Shown here: in pieces, positions 13,480 through 26,811 of the stretch
Layout: every line of letters begins with the position of its first letter
Position numbering within the stretch: the stretch's first letter is position 1
The notes under the pieces: generated by a model
What the model was told of the DNA's origin: nothing
What the model saw: only the letters and a program-made list of their open reading frames with translations
Database searches by the model: none
Source of the DNA: Gremmenia infestans
Taxonomy: Eukaryota; Ascomycota; Leotiomycetes; Helotiales; Hamatocanthoscyphaceae
Direction of reading: 5' to 3'
Length of the DNA: 64,000 bases
Assembly (NCBI GenBank): GCA_032629725.1
Contig: JAFEVB010000004.1
Span: 1,364,001-1,428,000 of the forward strand
Translations under genes and position numbers: made by a program

Positions 13480-14019
13480 CTAGAACGGGTCTAAAGGATT
13501 ATATGCAGCTAGCGACGCGATAAAGGCAGGGTTACTAAAAGGGTTAGGACTAAGTAAAGGACTACTAGCAAGAAAGTTAGAAATAGGAGCAGGTAGAGTT
13601 CCCTGCTTATACCGCCCACTTTCCTCCTTCTTAACCTTCTCCTTCTTCTCTAGGGCGTTAAGCTTATTAAGGGTTTTAAGGCCCCTAGCGTAATATGTCC
13701 TAGGCATAGCGTTTAAACTTGGACTATTGCTAGTTAAGGCGTAATAGTTTTAAGAGCGTCTCCGCCTCTTCTGCTCTAGATAAAGTTCTTTGCGCTCTAG
13801 TATAGACTAGTCTGCGAGCGACGGCCTATAGATATTACACTTTGTTTTTAACTTTATATAAGCACTACATTTGCCTGAAACTAGAGGATTTAGATATAAT
13901 ATACTCTAAGCCTCGGGATTTATAATAAGTGCACTTTATATTAATAGGATAGCTAGAAGAGATAATTTGGTTATAAAGGATAAAGCGCTCTTTATCTTTA
14001 ATCTATAAATAGGTGGTAT
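13480..14019 (-). pseudogene. Antisense Zn2Cys6-like reading frame in element A
   Basis: The frame lies antisense between pol and the 3' LTR. Its last 75 codons (13707-13480) are intact and basic, with a motif LKTLNKLNALE and an end AAYNPLDPF. Upstream, conceptual translation gives cysteine positions spaced CX2CX6C then CX2CX6C. Some Cys codons have become Tyr, but copy A still has TGT at the fourth Cys position, where B has TAT. Copy A carries a one-base insertion near 13905 relative to B. I infer a former accessory protein with a binuclear zinc-cluster-like head; no function is known. Confidence 0.6.
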
Positions 14020-14109
14020 AATAAGAAAGAAAGAAGGCTATACTATAAGGAAGATGTTTTCCTATATTATACTTAAGCGTAGGGACTACGCTAACCAAGA
14101 GGGGAATAG

Positions 14110-14541
14110 TGTTATAAATATAATATATAACTAAGGGACCTTAGGCTTAATATCTAACTCTAGATATAGGAGAACCCTTAGTAGGAACAGATCTTTCTTC
14201 TTTAAGCAAGAGATGTTTTTCTAGTATATTAGTCACGTAATAGACTAAGGAGGACTATAGGGATCCTCGCGGCCCGTTAGGATCTATCAGGATCTAAAGG
14301 CATAAAGGTTCTATATAAGGCTAGGTTGTTACCTATTAGATAGGAGCTTTATACTTAACTTAAATAGTATTTCCTAATACACGCTTATTACTTTATACTT
14401 TATAATAAGCTATACTCCTAAGTATAGCAACTAGTAATCTATTAATAGATATTAATATTAACCTAATAATAACTTAGGTCCAGGGACCTACTTGAGTTAT
14501 AAGACTTACCCTAGCACTACGTAGGCTAGGCGATCGTTACA
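14110..14541 (+). repeat. 3' LTR of element A
   Basis: It starts TGTTATAAAT and ends CGATCGTTACA, keeping the canonical TG...CA ends that the 5' copy has lost. Its 432-bp length equals that of the 5' LTR. The target duplication CTTTT follows at 14542-14546. Confidence 0.92.
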
Positions 14542-17500
14542 CTTTTAGCTAATAGATTAATATAATATAAACTTCTTAAGCGTATTATTATATATATATA
14601 TATATTAATAGTTCTCTATTATATTATTAATTATTATTAGCTTTTTTCTTTATTATTTCTATTAAAGTATTAAGTTTTTACTTTTTATAGTTAATATATA
14701 GCTATTAAAAATAAAAAAGTATAATACTATTAGCTTTTTTTTAGATTTAGCTCTTAGCTTTACTTTCTTAAGCTTATTATCTTCCAATTTAGTAAACTTC
14801 TTATTATATAGAATAAAAGTATTATTTATTTATATATCTATAATCTCTACTTTCTAACTATTTTTAATAATTAAAAAATAAAAATTATATATTAATATTT
14901 ATATTTTTAGCTTTTTCTTATAATATCTAAAGTATATAATAAACTAGTAGATTTCTAACTTTACTACTTTATATAGAGGTTTTATTACTATTATAATTAT
15001 GCTTTTTAGATATAGATATGCGATTTTTTTTAGTAGTAATACTAAGATTATATATACTAGTTTAGATTATAATTATAGATATGCTTAAGTAATATTATAA
15101 AGCTATAAAATAAATTTATTCTTTATTAAAAACAAAAATAGAACTATAGCTAGAATTACTTATTAGCTAGCTTATTAAATTATAAATAATTATATTAAAA
15201 TAAATTCTTTTTCTTAATTACTATAGCTTATAATCATAAGTTTAGATTTCTTATAGAGCTTATCTATTGCCTTTTTTTTAACTTTATAAATTATATAAAA
15301 GCGGAAAATATAAACTTTTTTATACTTTTTTATATTATACTTTTTAAATTAAAAAACGTTTTAACTAATTAAGCTATCAACTTTTACTATATTAGCTTTC
15401 TAAAATAGTTTCTCTAGTATATTAATTATTCTCTTTTTATATAGTTTAAAGAATAGTTTATAGTTATTTATCTTTTTTTATATTATAAAGATTATTATAA
15501 AATCTTTCTTTTTTTTAATCTTAATAATATAAAGTGTTTTTATATTCATATTTTAAAAAGTATAATAATATACTAGTAAACCTCTTAGTTGCTTATTTTT
15601 AAAGCTTTTTAGTTTATCTTTTCTATGCTTTTTAAGTAAAATAGCTTATTATCTTTATTATTATAATACTAGAAGCTTTTTATCTTTATTAATTTCTTAT
15701 TCTATAATTAGTAGATTCTATAGTAGCTATAATTGCTAGTTTTTTTTTACTAGTAGAGTAAGATTAATACTAATTTTATAATCTAGCTTATTATTATACT
15801 TATTAGTTAAGAAAAAGCAAATAACTATAGATCTAAATAATATAGAACTGCTAGATAGATTTAAAACACATATTTCGCTTTTTATTAAAAAAAGCTTAAA
15901 TAGTTCTTTTTATTTTTTTTCTTTCTAATATATTTTAATATCTAATTATAAAGAAAAAGCTTAAATTATAGCTATATTTAAGCTATTCTTTATTACTAGT
16001 ATATTTTATATCTATCTTTTAATATATAATTATTATATTTTATAAATTACTTTTTAAATAGCTTTAGCTTATATAGTAATATCTAAAGATAGTAGCAAAT
16101 CCTTTATAATTTTTAGATATACTCTAAAAACTAATAAAATAGATATAAAACTATCTAGACTAGCTAAATTATTAACTGCTTTTACTACTATCTATAGAAT
16201 ATTTTTAGAGTCTAGTATATCTTTTAATTCTGCTTTTAGGATTTTATATACTTATTATAAAAAAGCGTAGTATCTTTCTACTTTTCTAACTAAATTATAA
16301 GCTTTTATAGATATCTTCTTAATCTAAATTGCTAGTAATTTTATATACTATCTAAACTTTATAGAAGTAAAGTTCTTACTAGTATTATAAACTATAAAGT
16401 CTAGTAGTTCTTAATATATATCGATCTAGTATTCTTTTAAAGTATTAAAAGTGTATTTTATTAATATGTTTTATAGAAAATAAGCTGCTTAGAAGCCTAT
16501 AGCTTAATTAATAATCTAAAGAGTTAGTTTTAAATTAATCTATAGTATATCTATAATAACTTTAAAGTTGAAGTTTTTATTATTCTAAATACTAAACTTA
16601 AATCGTCTTAAAGCTTTCTAATATAGCTAGTATTACTTATAAAACTTTATTAATTTATAAATAATATCTATCTTAATATTATATCTAGCTTGCTTTAGAA
16701 GCTTTACTAATTGCTAAATTAAAGAATAACTAAATTAATAATAAATCTGTCTTAGCTTTTATTCTATTAGGTAATAATAAGCTAGTATCTATTTAAAATT
16801 ATTAATTAGTATTTATAGATATTTCTATTTACAGATAACTAGAACTCTTTTAATACTTTAAATTAGTATGTTTTTAAGATTATTAAGCTTAACTTTTATA
16901 TTATTTATATTCTAGATATACTATAAAAATAGAGTATTTATAAAGATTATATAAAATGTAATTAGTTTAACTAGTATAGATATTAAAATAGTTTCTTTTA
17001 ATATAATAGACCTTTTTCTAAAATAAATTATATACTTCTTAGTATATTTATTAATTTTAATATTTAGAAATAGCTTCTATAAAGTATATATTAAACTTTC
17101 TTCTACTATTAATATATCTGCAGCTCTACTATTAGATATAATATCTTAAAATTGCTTTTTTAAGTATCGACTTTTAAAAGTAAATATAATATAGAATATA
17201 TTATATAATATTTTTAATACTTATTAAGAATTTAATACTAGTGCTTTCTCTATAGAATAAATCGCTTCTTTAATTATACTTTTATTTAATATATATACTT
17301 TTAAAAGATTTTTATAGAAGAAAAAATCGGCTTTAATAAAAGTATACTTTACTAATTAGTTAGCTAGTACTATTATTATATCTTTACTTTTTACTTTACT
17401 AAATCTAGTAAAAAACGTATTTATATATAAATTTATATTATTATTACTTTTATTACTTTTACTACTTTCTTTCTTTTTTACTATATATTATATATATAAG

Positions 17501-18879
17501 TTATCTTTATTATTAGAACTTTCTAGTTCTAACACTTTTTTTATCTTAGCTAGAAATATATTATACTTTATAATAGTTGCTTTTAGATTATAGATTTTAG
17601 TTTTAAACTTTATAAATATAATCTTTTATTCGTCTACTAAGTATAATATTAACTAGTATTCTTTTTTCTAATATATATAATACTTTTTCTATTATATTAG
17701 CTTTTATATAAGCTTATTCTAGTTAAAATAATATTAATTTAAGTATTTTTATATTTCTTTAAAAGTGTCTAAATTGCTTTATAAACTATTTTGTTTTCTA
17801 TAACTATAATTAATATAGTTATACTTATATATATCTATATTAGTAATAAATTACTACTATTATTACTATTATAGCTAAGTAACTAATTTTATTAATTAAG
17901 ATAATATTCTAATTATAGTTTATAATTATATTTTTACTTTTTTATATATATTTATAAAGTTAAATAAATATAGTTTATACTTCTTAATACTTTTATAAGC
18001 TGAAATAAGTTAATTTTAAAGATTATATTATTTATAATTTAGATCTAATCTATTCTAAATTTATTATAGCTTCTTAAATAGCTTCTTAAAGTATTCTATA
18101 ACCTATAATATTAGGTTTTTTCTAATAATATACTTTAGTATAGTTTTTTTCTATTTAGCTAAATATAAGTATTTATTTTTCTAGGTTTTAAACTAGGCTT
18201 TTATTTATATAACTATTATAATAAATATTATATTATAATTTAATATTATTTTATAATAAAAATCTAATATATTTCCTTTTAGTATTATAGCAAAAGCGCG
18301 GTGAAAATTAGGCTCTAAAAAGCTAATATTATAATAATTTTTATAGAAAATATTAAGCTTTTTATCTAATATATTATATAAGCTTTTTTTATATTTCTTT
18401 TTTTTATTATATACTTTTACTAAGTTAACTAGCTATTTTATAATATTTTTATAAGATATAAAAGAATCTTTTTCTATTTTTAAAATTCGATAGCTAAAAT
18501 CTTCTATTTATACTTTTTTATTATAAGATATATATATAGTACTTTATTATAAAAGTAGAAGTAGAGATAGGTATTTAGTATTTAAATTAATTTAATATAA
18601 ATTAAAACTATATGCTTTCTAGAATTATTACTTCTAGAAGAATATATAGACTAGATAAAGATATAGTTAAAAAAGTAGATTAAAGAGATTATATTAGCTT
18701 AAGAAAAAAAGCTACTATAAAGATAAAAATAAGATTCTTATAACTTTATATATATCTGCTAGTAGCTATATTATCTAATATTATAAAAGCTATATTTCTA
18801 ATACTTCTTTATAGCTTTTACTATAGTATCTTTTTTTATTTTCTTTTTTCTACTTTTCTAAATAAGAATAATAACTAAC

Positions 18880-19790
18880 TACTAATCTATTATAACTTCT
18901 AGCTATTTTAAAAATCCTTTAAATATAACTTAATTAAAAGGTTTTATAAAACTATCTATAGATATCTCTAATATTAATAAGTATAAGATTTTTATTTTTT
19001 TCTTTTTAACTAAATCTTAGATATAGTATTAGTATATATTAATATACTTTAATTATTTATAAAGATAGAGATTCTAGACTAGAGCTAAAGCGTTTTAGTT
19101 ATCTCTATATATATTAACTACTTTACTATTACTTCTAATATACTTTAATATTCTTAAGTCTCTAAAGATCTATACTATCTACTAATCTTATATAATATAT
19201 ATTATTTAGATAATATACTTTAATTTATAGCTTAACTTAGCTACTAATCTTTACTTTTTTAATATCTAAAAGAATAGTTTTTTATAAAAGATTCTAACTT
19301 TTTTAAAAATGCTTTTCTAATTAAACTTATTACTTATCTAATTAGTATTTATAAATATTATAAAATAGTTTATATCTTTTTTAGAGCTATAGTATAGCTT
19401 TTACTTAATAGTTAACTAAAGATATCTTATTAACTTTTTTAATACTATTTTATAATATATTACTAAATTACTTATATATTATATTAAATATTCTAAAATA
19501 AATAGTATATTAAGTTTAGTAAAGATTATTATATATATTAGACTTTTAATTATTCTTTAATACTAAGTTATATCTATTTTTTTATTATTTTTATTTACTA
19601 GCTAAAGATTATTATAGATAGTTAATAAGCAATCTATATAGCTTATTATAAAGCTTACTTAATTAGTATTAAAAGTTTCTATTATATATTAAATACTTAT
19701 TTATAAGTATATAAATAATTCTAAAAGTAGTTACTTTTAGAAAAATAACTTTACTAGCTAAAAAACATTATTACTAAATATAATACTTAA
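18880..19790 (-). mobile_element. Copia fragment: end of RT plus RNase H
   Basis: Minus-strand conceptual translation gives, in order, a GS-IYTIIFTRPDI-like RT end near 19560, a D...S.K.GY-like RNase H start near 19350, and a C-terminal ISIDSFIKPFN block near 18960 (family ADIFTKPL). All Gln and Trp codons tend to be stops. Only the C-terminal part is present. Its upstream side stops close to the left end of element C, whose insertion or an earlier rearrangement may have cut it. It is separate from remnant D because its C-terminus lies upstream of D's integrase. Confidence 0.55.
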
Positions 19791-19866
19791 GTATATATTC
19801 TAAGTATATACTATATTAGTATTAAATATATACTAATCTAATACTTAAGCTAAAAGTATATATAAT

Positions 19867-20079
19867 TATAATAGATTATATTTAATATTAAGACTTAGTA
19901 TATAGTATTTATATATATAACTTTATATATATAATATAATAGCAATCTCGCTTTTTTTAAAAGCTAGAAAACCTCTTTTAATAGTTCTAATAAAAGAAGC
20001 TTTTTTTCTTTTTTTAGTTAATTCTTCTTATATTAAATTTAGGCTTTTACTTTATATACTTAGTATTTACTTTATAATA
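19867..20079 (+). repeat. 5' LTR of element C
   Basis: The 213-bp LTR aligns with 34541-34753 at a constant offset of 14674, differing mostly by C/T and G/A transitions. It starts TATAATAGATT, presumably TGTAATAGATT before RIP. Confidence 0.85.
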
Positions 20080-20189
20080 TTAGTATTAACTTATTCTCTT
20101 TTTAAAATCTTTTACTAGATAAGAACTCTAAGTAGATGTCTTAAGCTATATATAGTAAACTTAGCTATTTATATAAAGAAAATTACACT

Positions 20190-20462
20190 TCTAAACTATA
20201 TATAGCAGATCTAGTAGAAACGATTCTAGACTATATATAGTAGGCTTAGTAATTACAAATTCCTAACTATATATAGCAAGCTAGATAATTATAATTCTAG
20301 ATTATATATAGTAGGCCTAATAACTATAAATTTCTAACTATATATAATAAGTTAGAAAACTATAATTTCTAACTATATATAATAGACTAGAAAACTATAA
20401 TTTCTAACTATATATAGTAAACTAGAAAACTATAAATTTCTAACTATATATAGTAGGCTAGA
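20190..20462 (+). repeat. 36-bp minisatellite in the element C leader
   Basis: The core CTATATATAGTA recurs at about 20195, 20231, 20267, 20303, 20338, 20372, 20408 and 20444, a period of 34-36 bp with imperfect units. It lies between the 5' LTR and gag. Confidence 0.75.
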
Positions 20463-20899
20463 CGAATATATAAAAGGAGTTAGATCTTTAATAAAAGATA
20501 ATAAAATGCTTTTAATTATTATATAAAAAAAGTAAGCTTCTAGTAACTAAAAGATTATCTTATAAAGAAGTCTTAGACTATAATAGTAGACTTTAAGCAC
20601 TATAAGATAAGAAAGCAAAGTAAAGTAAGATAGTCTTAACTTGCTTAATTTACTTTAAAAATAGTAGATAATACCTCTAATTTAGCTTCCGCGCCGTAAT
20701 AGCTATAAGACGCTTTTAAAGTCTAAGTATAATAATTAGTATTATAATCCTAGCAGATTAGGGAAATGGCGGTTTAGCAAGTAGTAATAATAGCTATACT
20801 AGCTTATAGGATCGCCTCTATAGAAAAATAACCTATAAGATTTAATAAACCTTTTTTAATATCTTTTTTTATACTAGTATCTATAGTTAAACTATATAA

Positions 20900-23800
20900 T
20901 AATCTTATATAAAAACTAAAGAAAAGACTTCTAAAACTAGATAAGTTTAATAGTAAAAATAAAGCTTTATATCTATAGTTTAAAAAACTACTTAAGATAA
21001 AACTTTAAATTAATAGTAATGCTATTAGAAAAGAAACTAAGAAAGTATAGTATATATTTAAATAACTATTAGATAAAGTAGTAGGATATATCTATCTATA
21101 GATAGCATATATATAAATAAATAGCATATTTATAGTTAATAAGATTTTTAAGTAGATAAAGACTACTTTTAGCAATCTTTAATACTAATAGAAAGCTCTA
21201 GTAGACCTAAATACTATTAAGTAAAAATTATATCTTTTTAGTAAGTTCTTAAACAAGTTTAATAAATTATTACTTAAAGTAGAAAGTTAGAAATAAGATA
21301 ATATTATTAATAAAGAATATCTTAAGACTATAATCTCTATTAAGCTAATAACTGCTATAGTAGAAATTAAAGAAGAAAAGTTATATAATAACTATTATAT
21401 ATAGCTATATATAATAATAGATAACTTAGCTAAAGTAGCCGAGTTTACTTTCTAATAAATAAATTAGAAAAGAAGAAAGAAAAAAAGATTGCTTTTATAA
21501 TATATAATCTAAGCTATATCTACTATAGTTTTAGATAAAATAAAGTAGATACTAACTATAAGCGCTACTATAATATATATAAAGGAGCCTTAATAAGCTA
21601 AACCGGCTAAGATAGAAAGATAATAATAAAAACAACTCTATTTATATTATAGAAAAAATAGATATATAGTCTAAGAATACTATATAAAGCTAGTACTAAA
21701 AAGAAAAACGCAGATAGCTTAAGAAATAGTTTAGAAACTACTTTTTAACTTAAATAAGTTAGAAAAAGAATAGCTTCTAGCAAAAAATACTATTAGAAGT
21801 AGAAAAAGGAAATTATAAAAGCTAAAGAAGCTTAGATTAATTTTAAAAAGTTAATAGATAATATTCTCTTTTTAGTATCTATCTTAATTAATAAAGAATA
21901 TTATATAAATACTTTTATTAATTTTAGATACCTATTATATAAACTTATTAATTTTTATTTTATAATAAAATATAATCTTTAGTATATCTCTATTACGCTG
22001 CGAATTATTATAGCTTTTAATAATAACTTAGATTTTAGAATAATTAAAGAAGTAGTAATAGTTACTTTAGATATTAATAGATATAAAAAAAAGTAAGTAT
22101 TCTTTTATATAGCGCTCTACTTAGTATTATATAATATAATTCTAGATATATAATAGATTAAACTTTAAGATATTTAATATAATACTTTAATATTTAAATA
22201 TTTAATTATATTATTAGAAACTCTAATATAGAACCGAGCAAAAAAACCTAATTTAGAATTAGATTATATTATAGTATTAGCTATAGTATTTAATCTATTA
22301 ATATAAAAATATATATATAGAAGTTTTTTTTAGCTAGCTTAGTTAATATTAATAAAGTACTAAAAACTAAGATATAAATAGACCTATATATAAAGCTACT
22401 ATCCTACTACTATAACTTCTTAGATGTCTTTAGTTAAGATAAAATAAATATTTTTCTACTATTATAAAAAAAAGAAAAAAACTATATAATTAAACTTAAG
22501 AAAAAAGATAGAAAGAAAAAAGAGATCTCTTAGAGCCCTCTTTATAATATATCTTAAAAAGAGCTGCTAGTGCTCTAAAAAACGCTTATTAAGTATTTAA
22601 ATAAAAGCTTTATATAAGTAAGTAACTTGTTTACTACTATCTTAATACTATTTATATAAAAACCTAAAGGAGGTCTATAGTTTTATATTAACTATTAAGG
22701 TTTAAATAAGATTATATATAAAGATTATTACTTTTTTTTTAATCTATAAAATATTATAGAATATTAATAAAATAAAATAGTTTATAAAAGTTAATATTAT
22801 TACTATATTCTATAAGATATAGATTATAGAAAGCGATAAGTAAAAAACGGCCTTTTGGATATAATATAGACTATATAAATAGCTTATAACTTCTTTTAGA
22901 ATAGCTAATATACTAAGCACTTTCTAATAGTATATTAATTAGGCTTTTTATAATAATCTTAATAATTTCTATTTTGTATATATTAATAATATTCTAGTAT
23001 TTATAAATAGATTACTAAAGAAATACTAAGAGTATATATAAAAAGTGCTATTATATTTAAAAAAGGCGGGTTTTTAGCTTAATATTAATAAATACGAATT
23101 TAAAGTAAAGATAATAAAGTATTTAGAATTTATAATTAAAGTAGAAAAAGGTATATAAATAGATCTTAGGAAAGTTAAAGCTATTATAAAATAGAAAGAA
23201 CTAAAAATAGCAATAGATATCTAAAGCTTCTTAGAGTTTACTAACTTCTATTAAATGTTTATTAAGAATTACTTAATATTAATACTTTTTTTTATAAAGC
23301 TAATATATAAGAATATAAGTTTTAACTAGATAAAAAACTACTAGTTAGTATTTAATAAAGCTAAGAAGATATTTATAATAGTATTAACTTTTATATAATT
23401 TAACTATAACTAAGAAACAATTATAGAAATAGATTTCTTAGATTAGTATATTAAAGGTATCTTAATATAATATAATAATAATAGACTTTTATAACTATAT
23501 ATATTTTTCTTAAAAAAGAATAACTTTATAAAATATAACTATAAAATCTATAATAAGAAAATATTAGCAATTATATAAAGTTTTTAGAAATAGGATACTA
23601 AATTATAAAATTTAGAATATTTCCAGATTTGTATAAACTATAAGAACCTAAAGTACTTTATAATAGTTTAATATTTTATAAAATACTAAATAAGATAGTT
23701 TTTAATTTTATCTTAGTATAACTTTATAATTATATATATTCTAAGAAGAGAAAATAAATACGCTAATACGCTTTTAAAATAGAAGTAAAATATACTAAAA

Positions 23801-24584
23801 GGAGTAGATATATAACTTAACTTCTATATAAAGCAACTACTTTTAATAGAAATATTTAAAAGTTTTTAGTAAGAAGTAATTATAGTAGCTTCTATCTATA
23901 TAAGATAATAAATATAGAATAATAAAATCTAGAAAGGAAATACTTCTAGAAATAGTCTAGTTTTATCTTAAGATAAGTTTATATTAAGTCTAGATAATAA
24001 AGTATAAAAAGAAGCTTTTTAAAATAGTCTTAGGTTATATAATAAAAAAAAAGACTTTTTTTAAAATAGTTCTCTAAGAGAATAACTAGAAAATATAGCT
24101 TTTTAGCTAAATAATAGAAGAACTTAAAGTAATTTAGTACTTTTAAAAGAACTTTAAAAATAGGCTGCTTGCTAAGATAATAAGTATAAATAAGCTATAG
24201 AAGCTATATAATAATAAAGATAAACTTTTTCTACCTTTTTTAAGTTAAAGCTATTAATTGCTAAATGCTTTCTTTTAAGCTAAGAAAAACTAATATTTTA
24301 TAAAAAGCTATAGATATCTAATCTAAAAGAACTATATATAAAAATAATCTAGAAAACCTATAATTCTAAGGTATATAGTTATTTAAAAAAGGATAATACT
24401 ATTAGGATTCTATTAAAAAAGTACTTTTAGCTAAAGATATATAATAAAGTATAATATTTTATATAAAACTATAATATATATAAATATAATAAGATATAAA
24501 AAGATAAATAGTAGAGTTTCCTAAAGCTACTTCTAGTGCCTAACTATATATAGTAAGAAATCTTAGTTGATTTTATAGTAGAAC
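20900..24584 (+). pseudogene. Element C gag-pol remnant, 5' part
   Basis: A zinc-knuckle trace (LYYRKNRYIV.E, family CxxCGKxGHxxxEC) lies near 21645. RT is readable from about 22680 (FYINY.GLNKI), with its catalytic motif near 22980 as YINNILVF (family YIDDILVF). RNase H runs near 23420-23770, including a YKIYNKKILAII block. The start of integrase is near 24300-24584 and ends at DFIVEL. The frame is then cut by element E and resumes at 33465. Stops are mainly former Gln/Trp codons. Confidence 0.75.
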
Positions 24585-24795
24585 TATAAGAAACTAATAA
24601 GTAAAGTAAAGTAAATACTAGAATCGATAGTATTATAATATCTAAAAAGCTAAGTAAAAAAGGTAGAAGCCTTTTTATATAGTTTCACTTCTTAGCACTA
24701 TACTAAGCTTTGGCAGTTATATGATTTTCACTTAAAATCCAGATTATATAACTAGTTATATAATCTTCTTTTTATATTATATTAGATTTTTAATA
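24585..24795 (+). repeat. Left LTR of element E
   Basis: The 211 bp are nearly identical to 33254-33464 over their whole length. The shared block includes the RIP-altered near-palindrome ATTATATAACTAGTTATAAT. Flank AGAAC lies at 24580-24584. Confidence 0.85.
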
Positions 24796-25428
24796 TAACT
24801 TTCTTTTTTAAAACCTAGTTCTTTAAAGCATCTAGCTTTCGTATAACTTTTATATACTTTCTATATTACCTTTATATTACTTTATATATAAGCTACTAAG
24901 GCTATAATAAACCTAGAAAACCCTATAGGAAAACCTAGAAAGCATAGCTTAATATAAAGCCTCTAATTTACTTTATATAGCTTTTAAGTATATTTTATCT
25001 TTAGGTTATAAAATCGTTTTTACTAAGTTATCTAATACGTATTTGCTACGCGTTTATATACTATCTATATACTTTATTTTAGAACTATAAAAACCGTTTT
25101 TTAAGCTATACTTAAATCGTTTTTAGTATATATCCGCTATATATCTATATACTATCCGCTTTTTGTTTAATACTACTTCTTTTTTTAGATCTGGTCTCTA
25201 GATTGCAATTAGCTTATATTATATAAAAATCAAGGTTACTTCTTTGCTTTAGTCTTAATTTAGCTTCATTTTAGCTATATTACACTTTCTTCTATATACT
25301 ACTTTTTCTCTTTTGCTTTTTCTATATAATATTTTAACTAAGACGTCTTTTAATATCTATATTCTACTTTTAAACAAGCTTTGCTTTACTTATAGCTAGC
25401 TAAAATAGTTATATATTACTACTTTTTA

Positions 25429-25586
25429 CTTAATATTCTTAAGCAGCCTAGTATATTCTTAGATAGTATTCTAATATATTCTTAAACTATCTAGTTACTA
25501 GCATTTTCTTAATATTCTTAAGCAGCTTAGTATATTTTTAGATAGCATTCTAGTATATTCTTAAACTGCCTAGTTACTAGCGTCTT
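25429..25586. repeat. Tandem duplication, 2 x 79 bp
   Basis: Two adjacent copies start at 25429 and 25508 with the shared word CTTAATATTCTTAAGCAGC, differing by a few transitions. It is within element E, upstream of its reading frame. Confidence 0.75.
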
Positions 25587-25714
25587 ATATGCGCTCTTTA
25601 GCAACTTCTCTCTTAAAAGCTCTTTAGACTAAAAACAAATAGAAAACGTATTATATTTAGACTATTTTAAGTAGTTCTTAGTAAAATAACCTTTACTTTA
25701 GCATTTAAAATACT

Positions 25715-26289
25715 ATGTCTTAAAGTAGTAGCGTAGCGTATATCCGGTCTATCCGTAGCTATAGTATAGCTTTTTTTAGCTTCTCTTTTTTTTGCTTTAT
25801 CTTAGGCTTAGGGGATTTGGAGGCTTATTAGCGCCTAGATAGATATAAACTAGAGGCGCAGATACGCTTATTTTATCTTAGCGCTTGCTTTATATATTAG
25901 GCTGCGTGCAATATAGTAGCATAAGTTATAAAGAGGTCTGCTTGCTATAAAAGCTTATATTACAATTCGTAGAATAGCTTCGAAAAGAGGGTATTTGCTT
26001 TTCTAGTATTACTATCTTAGTTGTATCCTAGCTTTTATTCTAAAAAGGCTAGCTTGTTTATAAAATCATTTATATCTTTATATAAAAATACTATCTCTTT
26101 TTTTATCTTACTAAATACAGATCTATATTTTTACTAGTAAGCTATATTAAATCGCTATAATATAAGATTCTTAATTATATCTTTTATCTAAGCTATAAAG
26201 TTATTCTAAGTAAAAGAGGCTTTCTTTTTTTTATCTACGTTCTATAGCTATATAGGTCTTTTTGCAAAAGATAGAAGATAGTAGGTAAT
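25715..26289 (+). pseudogene. Element E reading frame of unknown function, interrupted by element B
   Basis: From the ATG at 25715 the frame stays open except for stops at TAG/TAA codons that probably were Gln. It includes DLEAYQRLDRYKLEAQIRL-like sequence (with one Gln as TAG) near 25820. It reaches B's target site GTAAT at 26285 and appears to resume at 32748 with a Ser-rich segment. No retroviral enzyme motif is visible. It could be a gag-like or unrelated accessory protein; I do not recognise it. Confidence 0.4.
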
Positions 26290-26721
26290 TGTAACGATCG
26301 CCTAGCCCACGTAGTGCTAGGGTAAGTCTTATAACTTAAGTAGGTCCCTAGACCTAAGTTATTATTAGGTTAATATTAATATCTGTTAATAGATTACTAG
26401 TTGCTATACTTAGAAGTATAGCTTATTATAAAGTATAAAGTAATAAGCGTATATTAGGAAATACTATTTAAGTTAAGCACGAAGCTCCTATCTAATAGGT
26501 GACGACCTAGCCTTATATAGAACCTTTATGCCTTTAGATCCTGATAGATCCTGATAGGCCATAAGGATCCCTACAGTCCTTCTTAGTCTATCATATAACT
26601 AATATACTAGAAAAACGTCTCTTGCTTAAAGAAGAAAGATCTATTCTTACTAAGGGTTCTTCTATGTCTAGAGTCAGATATTAAGCCTAAGGTCCCTTGG
26701 TTATATATTATATTCGTAATA
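26290..26721 (-). repeat. 3' LTR of element B
   Basis: On the plus strand it begins TGTAACGATCGCC and ends TATTCGTAATA. It is the reverse complement of the element A LTRs, 432 bp. Confidence 0.92.
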
Positions 26722-26811
26722 CTATTCCCCTCTTGGTTAGCGTAGTCTCTATGCTTAAGTATAATATGGGAAAACATCTTTCTTATAGTATAGCCTTCTT
26801 TCTTTCTTATT

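Larger units (their letters stand above)
8089..14541 (+). mobile_element. Element A: full-length Ty3/gypsy chromovirus, 6453 bp, RIP-inactivated
   Basis: Two 432-bp LTRs (8089-8520 and 14110-14541) bound the element. The 5-bp target duplication CTTTT lies at 8084-8088 and 14542-14546. A polypurine tract AAGAGGGGAATAG directly precedes the 3' LTR. No obvious tRNA primer site with the usual TGG follows the 5' LTR. Inside are gag with a zinc-knuckle remnant, protease, RT, RNase H, integrase, a C-terminal chromodomain, and an antisense frame between pol and the 3' LTR. It lies inside copia remnant D. Element B at 26290-32742 is an inverted copy of exactly the same total length. Confidence 0.92.
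6640..18500 (-). mobile_element. Decayed Ty1/copia-type polyprotein (element D), split by element A
   Basis: Minus-strand translation from about 16600 down to 15750 reads through many Gln-to-stop changes as a fungal copia-type integrase region: an IIDILQI block near 16500, VRKVERYYAFL near 16280 (family VERYHAPLRR-like), and FRSIVI followed by a PFL motif near 15830. An RT entry region, with a block near YSLTIYFYR, is readable at 8030-7890 on the far side of element A. Element A therefore interrupts D at 8088/14547, as A's target duplication CTTTT confirms. I could not find D's own LTRs. The outer limits given are approximate, and the left 1.3 kb is assigned mainly by continuity. Confidence 0.55.
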
